From the NCBI RefSeq assembly GCF_900115685.1, contig NZ_FOXJ01000001.1:2885796-2949795 (forward strand): a DNA stretch of 64,000 nt, in the 5' to 3' direction. Below, one piece after another: positions 15,844-25,321 of the stretch. Each line of letters begins with the position of its first letter. Position 1 is the first letter of the stretch. The position numbers and the translations under genes were made by a program. A model generated the notes under the pieces. That model did no database searches, was not told where the DNA came from, and saw only the letters and a list, made by a program, of their open reading frames with translations. This stretch comes from Variovorax sp. 770b2 (lineage in GTDB: Bacteria > Pseudomonadota > Gammaproteobacteria > Burkholderiales > Burkholderiaceae_C).

Positions 15844-16944
15844 CTAGGTGGCGCCTTCGGACTCCACGTAGAGGGCGTACAGCGAATGGCTGGCCGCCAT
15901 GTAGAGGCGATTGTTCTTGGGGCCGCCGAACGTGAGGTTGGCGCAGCGTTCGGGCAGGCGGATGAAACCGATGGGTTTGCCCAGCGCGTTGAAGATCTTG
16001 ACGCCATCCAGGTCTTCGGACTTCGCCTGCGGCTGATAGACCTTCATGCCGTTGCCGGCATCGGTGGGCTCTGAGGCCAGCGCGCCGTTCCAGCCCCAGC
16101 CCATCCAGAGGTTGCCGTCGCGGTCGACGCGAAAGCCGTCGAGCGCGGCCGCGCCGGCGCCGTCGATCAGCTTGGCCTTGTTCGACACGCTGCCGTCGGC
16201 CGCCACGTCGTAGCTCCAGAGGCTGCGGTTGGGCGTGCCCTTCCATTCGATGACGTAGAGCTTCTTCTCGTCCGGCGAGAAGGCCAGGCCATTGGGGTTG
16301 ACCAGGTCGGTGATCACCGCCGAAAGCTGGCCGTCGGGCGTGAGGCGGTACACGTTGGTCGTCGCCTGCTCGGGCGCGGCCCGCTCACCCTCCCAGGTGC
16401 CCGAGATGCCGAAGAGCGGATCGGTGAACCAGACGGTGTCGTCCGACTTCACCACCACATCGTTCGGCGAATTCAGCCGCTTGCCCTGGAAGCGGTCGGC
16501 CAGCACGGTCATGCGCCCGTCGTGCTCGGTGCGCACCACGCGCCGCGTCAGCGAATGCTCGCAGCTCACCAGGCGCCCCTGGCGGTCGCGCGTGTTGCCG
16601 TTGCAGTGGTTCACGTTCGACTTGTGGACCTTGAACTCACCGGTCTTTTCCTCGTAGCGCATCAACCGGTTGTTCGGGATGTCGCTGCACACCAGGTAGC
16701 CCTCGCGCGGCAGGTACACCGGGCCTTCGGCCCAGCGCATGCCCGTGCCGACCTGCTCCAGCGTGCTGCTGTAGAGGCGGTACTTGGCGAAGCTCGGGTC
16801 GAGGATCAGCACTGCCGGGTCGGGGTAGCGCTGCTGCGGCTTGTAGGGGAACGATTGCGCGCCGGCAGCTGCGGCCACTGCGCCGAGTGCCGAGCCGGCA
16901 GCCGCCTGGAGCAGGCGGCGGCGATCCATGGTGTTGTTCATCAT
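15844..16944 (-). CDS. Exported SMP-30/gluconolactonase-family lactonase
   Basis: A 366-residue six-bladed beta-propeller. The N-terminus DRRRLLQAAAGSALGAVAAA resembles a Tat signal, implying a folded, metal-bound enzyme in the periplasm. Family metal-site elements are present: WAEGPVY, NSPNDVV, NPNGLAFSPDE and DGFRVDRDG. It probably hydrolyses an aldono- or aldarolactone made outside or in the periplasm; a second, cytosolic lactonase is encoded at 26942-27832. Two adjacent ATGs (16944, 16941) are possible starts behind an AAGGAG site. It lies between gudD and the semialdehyde dehydrogenase in the same direction. Confidence 0.85.
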   Translation of the reverse strand: MMNNTMDRRRLLQAAAGSALGAVAAAAGAQSFPYKPQQRYPDPAVLILDPSFAKYRLYSSTLEQVGTGMRWAEGPVYLPREGYLVCSDIPNNRLMRYEEKTGEFKVHKSNVNHCNGNTRDRQGRLVSCEHSLTRRVVRTEHDGRMTVLADRFQGKRLNSPNDVVVKSDDTVWFTDPLFGISGTWEGERAAPEQATTNVYRLTPDGQLSAVITDLVNPNGLAFSPDEKKLYVIEWKGTPNRSLWSYDVAADGSVSNKAKLIDGAGAAALDGFRVDRDGNLWMGWGWNGALASEPTDAGNGMKVYQPQAKSEDLDGVKIFNALGKPIGFIRLPERCANLTFGGPKNNRLYMAASHSLYALYVESEGAT

Positions 16945-16993
16945 GCAGTCTCCTTGGGTGTCTCAACCGTTGGCGCACAAGGGCGCCGGGCGC

Positions 16994-18349
16994 TCAGCGG
17001 ACCATGCAGGGCCGCTTGTTGTCGAAGGTCCAGTTGGGGATCAGGTATTGCATCGCCTGCGCGTCGTTGCGCGCGCCCAGGCCGTGCTTCAGGTACAGCT
17101 GGTGCGCCTTCTCGACCTCGGCCATGTCGAGCTCGATGCCCAGGCCGCCGCGCGCCGGCACCTTCACGAAGCCCTCTTCGATCTGCAGCGGCGCCTTCGT
17201 CAGGCGCTGGCCGTCCTGCCAGATCCAGTGCGTGTCGATGGCCGTGACCTTGCCGGGTGCGGCAGCGGCCACGTGCGTGAACATCGCGAGCGACACGTCG
17301 AAGTGATTGTTCGAATGCGAGCCCCAGGTGAGACCCCACGCCTGGCACAGCTGCGCGACGCGCACCGAGCCCTGCATGGTCCAGAAGTGCGGATCGGCCA
17401 GCGGAATGTCGACCGACTGCAGCGAGAGGCTGTGCACCATCTCGCGCCAGTCGGTGGCGACCATGTTGGTGGCGGTGGGCAGGCCCGTGGCGCGGCGAAA
17501 TTCAGCCATCACCTCGCGGCCCGAGAACACGCCTTCGGCGCCGCACGGGTCTTCGGCATAGGCCATCACGCCGTGCAGGTCGCGGCACAGGCGGATCGCA
17601 TCGGCCAGCAGCCAGCCGCCGTTGGGGTCGAGCGTGACGCGCGCCTTCGGAAAGCGCTCGTGCAGCGCGCGGATCGCCTCGACTTCTTCCTCGCCGCGCA
17701 GCACGCCGCCCTTCAACTTGAAGTCGGTGAAGCCGTAGCGCGCATGCGTGGCCTCGGCCAGGCGCACGATGGCTTCGGGGGTCATCGCCTCTTCGTGGCG
17801 CAGGCGAAACCAGTCGTTGTCGGCGCCGGGGTCGGTCTCGTAGGCCAGGTCGGTCTTCTTGCGGTCGCCCACGTAGAAGAGGTACCCGAGCATCTGCACC
17901 GCATCGCGCTGCTGGCCTTCGCCCAGCAATGCGGCCACGGGCACTTCGAGGAACTGGCCCAGCAGGTCGAGCAGCGCGGCCTCCACGGCCGTGACCGCAT
18001 GGATGGTCACGCGCAGGTCGAAGGTCTGCTGGCCGCGCCCGCCGCTGTCGCGGCCGGCGAAGGCGCTGCGCAGGCTGTTGAGCACCGCGTTGTGGCGGCC
18101 GATGGGCTGGCCCACGATGAGGTCGCGCGCGTCTTCGAGCGTCTGGCGGATCTTCTCGCCGCCCGGCACTTCGCCCACGCCGGTGTGGCCGGCGCTGTCG
18201 GTCAGGATCAAGAGGTTGCGCGTGAAGAACGGGCCGTGCGCGCCGCTCAGGTTCATGAGCATGCTGTCGTGGCCCGCGACGGGCACCACGCGCATCCCGG
18301 TGACGACGGGCGCGCCGGAGATGGGAGAAGTGGAATCTGGAAGTGTCAT
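16994..18349 (-). CDS. gudD: Glucarate dehydratase (enolase superfamily)
   Basis: A 451-residue Mg-dependent dehydratase converting D-glucarate to 5-keto-4-deoxyglucarate. Visible features are the KxK base (TDFKLKGG), metal ligands in VTLDPNGGW and YAEDPCGAE, and the catalytic His in [10 protein letters not shown]. The ATG at 18349 has GAGAG six bases upstream; a more distal TTG is less likely. The gene lies between a Bug receptor with a repeat element on one side and the exported lactonase on the other. Its product is the substrate of KdgD. Confidence 0.93.
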   Translation of the reverse strand: MTLPDSTSPISGAPVVTGMRVVPVAGHDSMLMNLSGAHGPFFTRNLLILTDSAGHTGVGEVPGGEKIRQTLEDARDLIVGQPIGRHNAVLNSLRSAFAGRDSGGRGQQTFDLRVTIHAVTAVEAALLDLLGQFLEVPVAALLGEGQQRDAVQMLGYLFYVGDRKKTDLAYETDPGADNDWFRLRHEEAMTPEAIVRLAEATHARYGFTDFKLKGGVLRGEEEVEAIRALHERFPKARVTLDPNGGWLLADAIRLCRDLHGVMAYAEDPCGAEGVFSGREVMAEFRRATGLPTATNMVATDWREMVHSLSLQSVDIPLADPHFWTMQGSVRVAQLCQAWGLTWGSHSNNHFDVSLAMFTHVAAAAPGKVTAIDTHWIWQDGQRLTKAPLQIEEGFVKVPARGGLGIELDMAEVEKAHQLYLKHGLGARNDAQAMQYLIPNWTFDNKRPCMVR

Positions 18350-18388
18350 CTCTCTAATCAATCCAAAACTGCGCCGGTCCCTTCGGGG

Positions 18389-18482
18389 AACACCGCGGAA
18401 CCGGCTTTGCCGGGCCGCTGGTGTCGCCCCCGGCGAGGGGGGTGGCGTTGCGACACGAAGTGCGCGAAGCCTGGGGGAGGAC
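18389..18482 (+). repeat. Dispersed repeat, copy 1 (about 94 bp)
   Basis: The segment begins AACACCGCGGAACCGG and ends near CTGGGGGAGG. A second copy with about 85-90% visual identity lies at 39426-39517 in the opposite orientation. It contains GC-rich short inverted repeats. It separates the 3' end of a Bug receptor gene from gudD on the minus strand. Confidence 0.75.
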
Positions 18483-18485
18483 CAT

Positions 18486-19472
18486 TCAGTCTGCGGTGAT
18501 GTGGCGGGTGTCGATCAATGTCTTCCATCGCGTCCATTCGCGCAACTGGAAGGCGGTGAAGTCTTCGGGCGTGCTGGCGACGATTTCCAGGCCCTGGTCG
18601 AGCATGCGCTTCTTCGTCTCGGGGTCCTGCATCGCCGCGATCACCGCGTCGCTCAGCTTCTTCTTCAGGGCAGGCGGCAGGCCCTTCGGCGCGGCCACGC
18701 CTTGCCACGAATAGACCTCGGCCCCCTTCACGCCGGCCTCGGCCAGCGTGGGCACGTCGGGCAGCACGGGCGAGCGCTTGTCGCCGCTGACGGCAATCGC
18801 GCGCAGCTTGCCCGCGCGGATGTGCGGCAGCACGGCGTTCACGTTCTGGAACGAGAAGTCGACCTGGTTGCCCAGCAGGTCGTTCACCGCGGGCGCACCG
18901 CCCTTGTAGGGCACATGCACGCCTTCGGTCTTGGTCTGCTGCCAGAAGAGTTCGGCCGACAGATGGTCCGAAGAGCCGTTGCCCGAGCTCGCGAACGAGA
19001 CCTTGCCCGGCGTCTTGCGCAAGAGCGCGAGCACGTCGGCCACCGTGTGCTCGGGGCGCGCGACATTGGCGACGAGCACGTTGGGCGCCTGCACGGGCAC
19101 GCTGATGTAGTCGAAGTCCTTGGTGGCGTCGTAGGGCACGCTCTTCTGCAGGTGCGGCGTGACGACGAAGGCCCCGAGCGACGACACCAGCAGCGTGTAG
19201 CCGTCAGGCGCCGCACGCTTGACGAAGCCGGTGCCGATGGTGCCCGTGGCGCCGGGGCGGTTGTCCACGACGAAGCTGCCGCCCAGCTTGGTCTGCAGTT
19301 GCAGCGCCAGTGCGCGCGCCACCATGTCGGTGGAACCGCCGGCGGGAAACGGCACGATGATGGTCACGGGTTTCTGCTGCGGCCATGCGTCGGCTTGCGC
19401 CCAGGCGTGCAAAGGCAGCATCGCGGAGGCGGCGAGCACGAGGCCCGCCGCAAGAAGCGCTCGTCTGTGCAT
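18486..19472 (-). CDS. Bug/TctC-family periplasmic solute-binding protein
   Basis: A 328-residue tripartite-tricarboxylate-type receptor. A signal peptide (residues 1-26, ending HAWAQ) is followed by the Bug signatures [27 protein letters not shown] and [10 protein letters not shown]. These proteins bind small carboxylates in the periplasm. No TctA/TctB membrane genes are present, so it is an orphan receptor. Its place between kdgD/SnoaL-like genes and gudD suggests an aldarate or uronate ligand, which is inference. Confidence 0.88.
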   Translation of the reverse strand: MHRRALLAAGLVLAASAMLPLHAWAQADAWPQQKPVTIIVPFPAGGSTDMVARALALQLQTKLGGSFVVDNRPGATGTIGTGFVKRAAPDGYTLLVSSLGAFVVTPHLQKSVPYDATKDFDYISVPVQAPNVLVANVARPEHTVADVLALLRKTPGKVSFASSGNGSSDHLSAELFWQQTKTEGVHVPYKGGAPAVNDLLGNQVDFSFQNVNAVLPHIRAGKLRAIAVSGDKRSPVLPDVPTLAEAGVKGAEVYSWQGVAAPKGLPPALKKKLSDAVIAAMQDPETKKRMLDQGLEIVASTPEDFTAFQLREWTRWKTLIDTRHITAD

Positions 19473-19484
19473 CCGTGCTCCAGA

Positions 19485-19940
19485 TCAGGGGTTGACGCGA
19501 ACGGCCTGGCGCGCGAGCAGCTTCCAGTTGCCGCCCTGCTTCTGCCAGACGCCCAGGATCTTCAGCGCGACCTTGCCGGGCTTGCCCGAATCGTTGGTGT
19601 CGGCCGCGAGCGAGTGGCGCACGATGGCGGTGTTGGCATCGACCACCTTGATGGTCTGCTCGGTGATCGTGAGGGTCACGAAGTCCGACTTGCCATCGAG
19701 CAGGTCGCTGATGAAGCTGGCCTTGGTGTCGACCTTGCCGCCCGAGTGGCCGTAGCTCAGGTCGTCGGCCACGAGGGCGCCCAGGGCAGCGGCCGTCGGG
19801 TCGATCATCGCGATGCGCAGGCGCTCGGCGGCCGCGGCCACCGCGGGCTGGTCCGACGCGCCGCCGCCGGCGGGCACCATCGCACAGCCCGAGAACACGG
19901 CGGCCGAAGCGGCGATGAGGAAGAGTTTCTTGATGAGCAT
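19485..19940 (-). CDS. SnoaL/NTF2-like (DUF4440) lipoprotein
   Basis: A 151-residue small protein with a lipoprotein signal (LIKKLFLIAASAAVFSGC) and an NTF2-like fold pattern: RLRIAMIDPTAAALGALVADDLSYGHSG, then strands ending GNWKLLARQAVRVNP. The fold serves as an isomerase, a dehydratase or a plain ligand pocket. It sits between kdgD and a Bug receptor, so it may handle a sugar acid or a lactone in the periplasm. No catalytic residues can be assigned with confidence. It is 13 bp from the Bug gene and co-directional, hence the same operon. Confidence 0.75.
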   Translation of the reverse strand: MLIKKLFLIAASAAVFSGCAMVPAGGGASDQPAVAAAAERLRIAMIDPTAAALGALVADDLSYGHSGGKVDTKASFISDLLDGKSDFVTLTITEQTIKVVDANTAIVRHSLAADTNDSGKPGKVALKILGVWQKQGGNWKLLARQAVRVNP

Positions 19941-19996
19941 GTCGTTGACTCCGTTGTTATGTTGATGCTTGTCGACTGCGAGAAAAGGCGCGGCGC

Positions 19997-20908
19997 TTAC
20001 TGCGGGCCGAGCGTGGCGATCAGCGCCCTGAGCTCTTCCATTTCGGCAGGCTTGAGGTCGGTGAGCGGTGCGCGCACCGGGCCCGCGTCGTGGCCGACGA
20101 TCTTGGCGCCGGCCTTCACGATGCTCACGGCGTAGCCCGGCGTGCGGTTGCGCAGGTCCAGGTAGGGCATGAAGAAGTTCTTCAGCAGGCGGTGCTGCGT
20201 GGCGAGGTCGTCGTTGGCCACCGCGTGATAGAAGTCCATCGCCGTCTTGGGGATGAAGTTGAAGACGGCCGACGAATACACCGGCGTGCCCATGGCCTTG
20301 TAGGCCGCGGCGTAGACCTCGGCGGTCGGCAGGCCGCCGAGATACGCGAAGCGGTCGCCCATCTTCTGGTAGATCGCGACCATCGCCTCGATGTCGCCCA
20401 CGCCGTCCTTGAAGCCGACCAGGTTCGGGTTGCGTTCGGCCAGGCCGGCGAGCGTGTCGGGCTTCAGGCGGCTCGACGCGCGGTTGTAGACGATCACGCC
20501 GAACTTCACGCTCTTGCACACGGCTTCCACGTGCGCGGCCAGGCCTTCCTGGCCGGCCTCGGTGAGGTAGTGCGGCAGCAGCAGGATGCCGTGCGCGCCG
20601 GCCTTCTCGGCGGCTTGCGCGCACTGGATGGCAAAGCGCGTCGGGCCGCCGGCGCCGGCAATGATGGGCACCTTGCCGCGGCAGGTGTCCACGGCGGTCT
20701 GGATGATGCCGGGGTACTCGTCGCCGGTCAGCGAGAAGAACTCGCCGGTGCCGCCCGCGGCGAACAGCGCGCTCGCGCCGTAGGGCGCCAGCCATTCGAG
20801 ACGCTCGATGTAGCCCTTCTTGTTGAAGTCGCCGTTGCTGTCGAAGTCGGTCAACGGGAACGAGAGCAGGCCGGAGCCCATGATGGTCTTGAGTTCTTGC
20901 GGGTTCAT
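19997..20908 (-). CDS. kdgD: 5-dehydro-4-deoxyglucarate dehydratase (decarboxylating)
   Basis: A 303-residue DapA-family aldolase-fold enzyme. It converts 5-keto-4-deoxyglucarate to 2-oxoglutarate semialdehyde, CO2 and water. The Schiff-base Lys is in VGFKDGVGD, the catalytic Tyr in VIVYNRASS, and the substrate loop is [10 protein letters not shown]. The ATG at 20908 is preferred to an upstream TTG. It accepts the common product of GudD and GarD, so it joins both branches of the pathway. Confidence 0.94.
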   Translation of the reverse strand: MNPQELKTIMGSGLLSFPLTDFDSNGDFNKKGYIERLEWLAPYGASALFAAGGTGEFFSLTGDEYPGIIQTAVDTCRGKVPIIAGAGGPTRFAIQCAQAAEKAGAHGILLLPHYLTEAGQEGLAAHVEAVCKSVKFGVIVYNRASSRLKPDTLAGLAERNPNLVGFKDGVGDIEAMVAIYQKMGDRFAYLGGLPTAEVYAAAYKAMGTPVYSSAVFNFIPKTAMDFYHAVANDDLATQHRLLKNFFMPYLDLRNRTPGYAVSIVKAGAKIVGHDAGPVRAPLTDLKPAEMEELRALIATLGPQ

Positions 20909-20948
20909 CGGGAATTCCAAGAAATAGATAAGGGGAAAAGAATTCAGA

Positions 20949-21055
20949 GAGCGGGAAGGCGGCCGCCGCCGGGCCGCCCCAAGGCGAGCCGCGCCTCCCC
21001 CTTGGGGGGTGGCGAACTACACGGAGCGAAGCGAGTGAAAAGCCGGGGGGCGAAC
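20949..21055 (-). repeat. GC-rich palindromic intergenic repeat
   Basis: CCCCAAGG (20977-20984) pairs with CCTTGGGG (21000-21007), within a longer GC-rich block ending in a GGAGCGAAGCGAGTGAAAAGCC-like tail that resembles intergenic repeats of Comamonadaceae. It fills the gap between a Bug receptor gene and kdgD. It could act as an mRNA stability or attenuation element. It is not the same sequence as the 18389 repeat. Confidence 0.55.
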
Positions 21056-21059
21056 ATGA

Positions 21060-22049
21060 CTAGTCGAGCTTGACGCTGGCCTCTTTGATCACTTGCGCCC
21101 AGCGCGCGCGCTCCTTGGCGAAGAATTGGTCCTGCTCGGGCGCGGTCATGGTCACGACCTCGGCGCCCTGGCCTGCCAGGCGCGCGCGGATGTCGGGGGT
21201 GCGGATGATTCGGGTCAGTTCGCGGTTCAGGCGCGCGATCACCGCATCGGGCACGCCGCGTCCGGCGACCACGCCCTGCCAGGTGCCCGACTCGTAGCCG
21301 GGCGCGCCCTGCTCCGCGATGGTCGGCACGCTGCCGATCAGCGGCATGCGCGTGGCCTTGGACACGGCGATCAGCTTGAGCTTGCCGGCCTGCACCTGCG
21401 GGTAGGTGGCCAGCATGCCGTTCATCAGCACCTGGGTCTGGCCCGAGACGGTGTCCAGCACGGCCTGCACGCCGCCCTTGTAGGGCACGTATTCCCACTT
21501 GGCGCCGACCTTGCGCTGCAGCTCGATGCCGGCCAGGTGCGCGGTGCTGCCGCTGGCGGTGACGGCGAAGTTGAGATCGCTTTTCTTCGAGAGCTCGACC
21601 AGTTCCTTGAGCGTGCTCGCCTGCACCGAGGGGTGCACCACCAGGAGGTGGGGCGAGTAGGCCAGCATGCCCACGCTGCGCAGGTCCTTGGACGGATCGA
21701 ACGGCAGCTTGGGGTACAGCGACGGGCTGATGGCCAGCGCGCCCAGGTCGCACAGCATCAGCGTGTAGCCGTCGGCCGGCGCCTTGGCCAGGAGATCGGC
21801 GCCCAGGTTGCCGTTGGCGCCCGCGCGGTTGTCGATGATGACCGACTGCCCCAGCGCTTCGGACAGCGGCTGGCTGATGGAGCGCGCAATGATGTCGGAC
21901 GAGCCGCCCGGCGGGTACGGAACGATGATCTTGATCGGCTTGGACGGCCAGTTTGCGCCACCGCTTTGCGCGAATGCGCGTACCGGCAAGCTGGCGGCCA
22001 GGGTCGTGGCCAGGGCGGCGCCGAGTGCGCCGCGTCGGTTGATGGTCAT
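21060..22049 (-). CDS. Bug/TctC-family periplasmic solute-binding protein
   Basis: A 329-residue receptor with signal peptide (ending RAFAQS) and the Bug elements IIVPYPPGGSSD, DNRAGANGNLG, DGYTLM and VPYKGGVQAV. It is the first gene after gntR on the left arm and has a putative FadR-type operator 70 bp upstream of its start, so it should be strongly controlled by the uronate signal. No membrane partner is encoded nearby. An aldarate or uronate ligand is inferred from position. Confidence 0.88.
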   Translation of the reverse strand: MTINRRGALGAALATTLAASLPVRAFAQSGGANWPSKPIKIIVPYPPGGSSDIIARSISQPLSEALGQSVIIDNRAGANGNLGADLLAKAPADGYTLMLCDLGALAISPSLYPKLPFDPSKDLRSVGMLAYSPHLLVVHPSVQASTLKELVELSKKSDLNFAVTASGSTAHLAGIELQRKVGAKWEYVPYKGGVQAVLDTVSGQTQVLMNGMLATYPQVQAGKLKLIAVSKATRMPLIGSVPTIAEQGAPGYESGTWQGVVAGRGVPDAVIARLNRELTRIIRTPDIRARLAGQGAEVVTMTAPEQDQFFAKERARWAQVIKEASVKLD

Positions 22050-22116
22050 GCGGATGCCTCCAGTTATTCGATGTGCCTCATGGCTTCGCCCGGCTGCCCG
22101 AGCGAGTTATCAGTCA

Positions 22117-22127
22117 TCGTACAACTA
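22117..22127 (-). promoter_or_regulatory. Putative GntR (FadR-type) operator upstream of left arm
   Basis: TCGTACAACTA matches the FadR-subfamily pattern TNGTNNNACNA exactly. It lies between the end of gntR and the start of the Bug gene that opens the left arm. A second matching site occurs at 23057-23069. Confidence 0.55.
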
Positions 22128-22162
22128 GAAAAACAACTTGTCCAGACTTGGACCCAAAAAAT

Positions 22163-23032
22163 TCAGCGCGAGGGGGAGTTGTCGGACGAAGCGGCGGCGG
22201 CCGTCTTGCCCGGCGCGCCTGCTGCATCGGCCTTCGCCTTCTGCGCGGCTTCCTGCGCCATCCGCAGGCGCTCGCGGCTGTTGGTCAGGTGGATGCGCAT
22301 GGCGGCGCGCGCCGATTCGGGATCGCGGCGCGCGATGGCCGCATAGATCTCTTCGTGCTCGCGGTTGACGCGGCTGAGGTAAGCGCCGCCGTCCTGGATG
22401 CGGATGGCGCTGATGCGCGTGCGCGGAATGATCGTGGTGCCCAGATGCCGCATGATGTCGGCGAAATACGGGTTGCCGGTCGACTGCGCGATCTGCAGGT
22501 GAAAGCGGAAATCGGGCGCCACGGTGTCGCCGGCGATCGTCACGTTGTGCTCGAAGTCGTCCAGCGCCTGGCGCATCGCAACCAGCTGCTCTTCGGTGCG
22601 GCGGCTTGCGGCCAGGCCCGCGGATTCGGTCTCCAGGCTGATGCGCAGCTCCAGCACCGCGAGCACGTCGACCGAGGCGGCGATTTCGCCGGGATCGAGG
22701 CGAAACACCCCACCCGCCCGCGGCTGCAGCACGAAGGTGCCCACGCCGTGCAGCGTCTCGACCAGCCCGCCGGCCTGCAGCTTGGAGAGCGCCTCGCGCA
22801 CCACCGTGCGGCTCACGCCGTAGGCCTGCATGATGGCCGACTCGGTGGGGAGCTTGTCGCCCGGGCGCAGCGACTGGCTGCGGATCTTCTCGCCCAGGTC
22901 TTCGACCAGCCCGTGCGCCAGGCCGCGGGAACGCTGGCGCGGCCGCCCCACGAAGGCCGCGGGGCCTCCGGCAGAAGCCGTTTCTGCCGGCGCATCTACT
23001 TCCAAGGGATTACCCGCAGTCGTCTGAACCAT
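22163..23032 (-). CDS. GntR-family regulator, FadR subfamily (FCD domain)
   Basis: A 289-residue repressor. The winged helix is at about residues 35-100 (LRPGDKLPTESAIMQAYGVSRTVVREAL, GLVETLHGVGTFV), followed by an all-helical FCD domain with its metal-site pattern (DFRFHLQIAQSTGNP, NREHEEIYAAI, MRIHL). It stands between the two divergent arms of the hexuronate regulon and most likely senses a uronate or aldarate. The ATG at 23032 is used; a GTG six bases upstream sits better behind GGAG, so the start is uncertain by two codons. Confidence 0.87.
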   Translation of the reverse strand: MVQTTAGNPLEVDAPAETASAGGPAAFVGRPRQRSRGLAHGLVEDLGEKIRSQSLRPGDKLPTESAIMQAYGVSRTVVREALSKLQAGGLVETLHGVGTFVLQPRAGGVFRLDPGEIAASVDVLAVLELRISLETESAGLAASRRTEEQLVAMRQALDDFEHNVTIAGDTVAPDFRFHLQIAQSTGNPYFADIMRHLGTTIIPRTRISAIRIQDGGAYLSRVNREHEEIYAAIARRDPESARAAMRIHLTNSRERLRMAQEAAQKAKADAAGAPGKTAAAASSDNSPSR

Positions 23033-23056
23033 GGCCACGATGATAATCTCCAATTA

Positions 23057-23069
23057 GTTGTACGACAAC
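23057..23069 (+). promoter_or_regulatory. Perfect palindromic GntR operator in divergent promoter region
   Basis: GTTGTACGACAAC is a perfect 5-3-5 inverted repeat whose core TTGTACGACAA fits TNGTNNNACNA. It lies 25 bp from the gntR start and 80 bp from the first gene of the right arm. It should mediate autoregulation and control of the right arm. A possible minus-strand promoter is TTGTCG, a 17-bp spacer and TATCAT, overlapping this site. Confidence 0.7.
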
Positions 23070-23148
23070 CGATAACTTATCACTCTGACATCTCCTGAAG
23101 CCGCTTCGCAAGCCTCTTGAGGGCATTTGCGGTCTCTTCGGCACTCAC

Positions 23149-23898
23149 ATGAAGTATTCCCTCGACTTCGCCCCGCTGGCATCGTACTGGCCCGTTTTCA
23201 TCAACGGCGCATGGCTCACGCTCAAGATGACCGCTTTGGCGGTCGTTGTTGGCGTTTGCGTCGGAACACTGGTCGCGTTCGCCAAGCGCAGCAAGATCAA
23301 GCCCCTGGCCCGTGCCTGCACGGTCTACATCGAGATCGTGCGCAACACGCCCTTCCTGGTGCAGATCTTCCTCCTGTACTTCGGCCTGGCGAGCTTCGGC
23401 GTGCGCATGCCGACCTTCGCTGCCGCGGTGCTGGCGATGGTGATCAACATCGCGGCCTACGCCGCGGAGATCATCCGCGCCGGCCTCGAGTCGGTGCCCA
23501 AGGGGCAGATCGAGGCGGCCGAATGCCTGGGCCTGTCGAAGTGGCGCATCGGCTGGCACGTGATGCTGCAGCCGTCCATCGAGAAGGTGTACCCCGCCCT
23601 CACGAGCCAGTTCCTGTTGATGATGCAGGCCTCGGCGATGGCCTCGCAGATCTCGGCCGAAGAGCTCACGGCCATTGCCAACACCGTGCAGTCGGACACC
23701 TTCCGCTCGCTGGAGACCTACATCGTGGTCGCGGCGCTGTACCTGGTGCTGTCGCTGTTCATCAAGCTGGTGACCTGGGCGCTCGGCGAATACCTGTTCC
23801 GCCGCCGCCGCGTGGTGCGCCGCGCGGCCGCGCAGGCAGGCAAGGTGCAGCCCGCAGCGTCGGCAGCCGCCGTCGCGATCCACGGGGGCGCGGCATGA
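23149..23898 (+). CDS. ABC permease, polar amino acid (HisM/GlnP) type, subunit 1
   Basis: A 249-residue inner-membrane protein with about five spans and the family motif EIVRNTPFLVQIFLLYFGL. The EAA loop is EAAECLGLSKWRIGWHVMLQP. It is the first gene of the right arm and overlaps the second permease by an ATGA. Family members import amino acids. Here the operon suggests a role for a sugar-acid ligand, or co-uptake of a nitrogen source, which remains inference. The Ala/Arg-rich tail after residue 215 is longer than usual. Confidence 0.85.
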   Translation: MKYSLDFAPLASYWPVFINGAWLTLKMTALAVVVGVCVGTLVAFAKRSKIKPLARACTVYIEIVRNTPFLVQIFLLYFGLASFGVRMPTFAAAVLAMVINIAAYAAEIIRAGLESVPKGQIEAAECLGLSKWRIGWHVMLQPSIEKVYPALTSQFLLMMQASAMASQISAEELTAIANTVQSDTFRSLETYIVVAALYLVLSLFIKLVTWALGEYLFRRRRVVRRAAAQAGKVQPAASAAAVAIHGGAA

Positions 23899-24551
23899 GC
23901 CTTGGCCACTTCACCTTCACGCACCTCATGTACCTGGTGCAGTCGATCGGCTGGACGCTGCTGCTCTCGGCCCTGGCCTTCGTGCTGGGCGCCATCGGCG
24001 GCTTCGGGCTGATGCTCGCGCGCATCTCGCCGCGCGCCTGGCTGCGTTGGTTCGCGGTGATCTACATCGAATGCATCCAGGGCATTCCGCTGCTGATCCT
24101 GCTGTTCATCGTGTACTTCGGGCTCTCGGTGTACGGCCTCTCGCTGCCCTCGCTGGTGGCGGCCGGCCTGGCGATGATGATCTACGTGAGCGCCTACCTC
24201 GGCGACATCTGGCGAGGCTGCATCGAGGCGATGCCCAAGCCGCAGTGGGAAGCCTCCGAGTGCCTGGCGTTCTCGCGCTGGCAGACGCTGCGCCTGGTGA
24301 TCATTCCGCAGGCCGTGCGCCTGTCGCTGCCGCCCACGGTCGGCTTCCTGGTGCAAATCATCAAGATGACTTCGCTCGCTTCGGTGATCGGCTTCGTGGA
24401 GCTCACGCGCGCCGGCCAGATCATCAACAACACTATCTTCCAGCCCTTCCTGGTCTTCTTCCTGGTCGGTGCTTTCTATTTCGCCTTGTGCTATCCGCTG
24501 TCGCGTTGGAGCGAAGCGATGGAGAAGAAACTCAATGTCGCCAATCGTTAA
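23895..24551 (+). CDS. ABC permease, polar amino acid type, subunit 2
   Basis: A 218-residue partner permease with five predicted spans, motif ECIQGIPLLILLFIVYFGL and EAA loop EASECLAFSRWQTLRLVIIP. Its ATG at 23895 overlaps the previous stop. It forms the heterodimeric channel with the preceding subunit. Confidence 0.87.
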   Translation: MSLGHFTFTHLMYLVQSIGWTLLLSALAFVLGAIGGFGLMLARISPRAWLRWFAVIYIECIQGIPLLILLFIVYFGLSVYGLSLPSLVAAGLAMMIYVSAYLGDIWRGCIEAMPKPQWEASECLAFSRWQTLRLVIIPQAVRLSLPPTVGFLVQIIKMTSLASVIGFVELTRAGQIINNTIFQPFLVFFLVGAFYFALCYPLSRWSEAMEKKLNVANR

Positions 24552-25263
24552 GCTCGATCACGTCTACAAAAGCTTCGGAGCCAACCAGGTCCTGAAGGGC
24601 GTGTCCTTCGAAGTCGCCAAGGGCGAGATGATCGCGATCATCGGCGCCAGCGGCTCGGGCAAGAGCACCGCGCTGCGCTGCATCGACCGGCTCGAAGTGA
24701 TCGACAAGGGCACCATCGAGGTCTGCGGCATCCGCGTGGACAGCCCCAACGTCGACCTGAAGCAACTGCGGCTCGAAGTGGGCATCGTGTTCCAGAGCTA
24801 CAACCTGTTCCCCCACCTCACGGTGCAGGAGAACATCATGCTGGCGCTGCGCCACGTGAAGAAGCAGTCGCGCGGCGAAGCGGCCGACGTGGCGATCCGC
24901 GTGCTCGACCAGGTGGGCCTCAAGGCCAAGGCCGACGCCTACCCCGAGCAACTCTCCGGCGGCCAGCAGCAGCGCGTGGCCATTGCGCGCTCGCTCGCGA
25001 TGTCGCCCAAGGTCATGCTGTTCGACGAGGTCACCTCCGCGCTCGACCCGCAATTGACCGGCGAAGTGCTGCGCGTGATGGAAGACCTCGCGGCCGGCGG
25101 CATGACCATGCTGCTGGTGACGCACGAGATGGCCTTCGCCAAGCGCGTGGCCGACCGGATCATCTACATGCACCAGGGCACCGTGTGGGAAACCGGCCCC
25201 GGCGAAATGCTCGACGCGCCCAAGACGCCGGAGCTGCATGCCTTCCTGAACAACGGGCTGTAA
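24535..25263 (+). CDS. ABC ATPase, polar amino acid type
   Basis: A 242-residue ATPase of the HisP/GlnQ class with Walker A GASGSGKST, Q-loop VFQSYNLFPH, signature LSGGQQQR, Walker B VMLFDEVTSALDP and H-loop VTHEMAFA. Walker B has DEV in place of the usual DEP. It overlaps the second permease gene by 17 bp. The ATG at 24535 gives the normal family N-terminus (PIVKLDHVYKSFG). Confidence 0.92.
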   Translation: MSPIVKLDHVYKSFGANQVLKGVSFEVAKGEMIAIIGASGSGKSTALRCIDRLEVIDKGTIEVCGIRVDSPNVDLKQLRLEVGIVFQSYNLFPHLTVQENIMLALRHVKKQSRGEAADVAIRVLDQVGLKAKADAYPEQLSGGQQQRVAIARSLAMSPKVMLFDEVTSALDPQLTGEVLRVMEDLAAGGMTMLLVTHEMAFAKRVADRIIYMHQGTVWETGPGEMLDAPKTPELHAFLNNGL

Positions 25264-25321
25264 GCAGGCAGCCCGGGTCTTTTCTCGTTACTCCCATACC
25301 AACTTACACCAGGAGATATCC

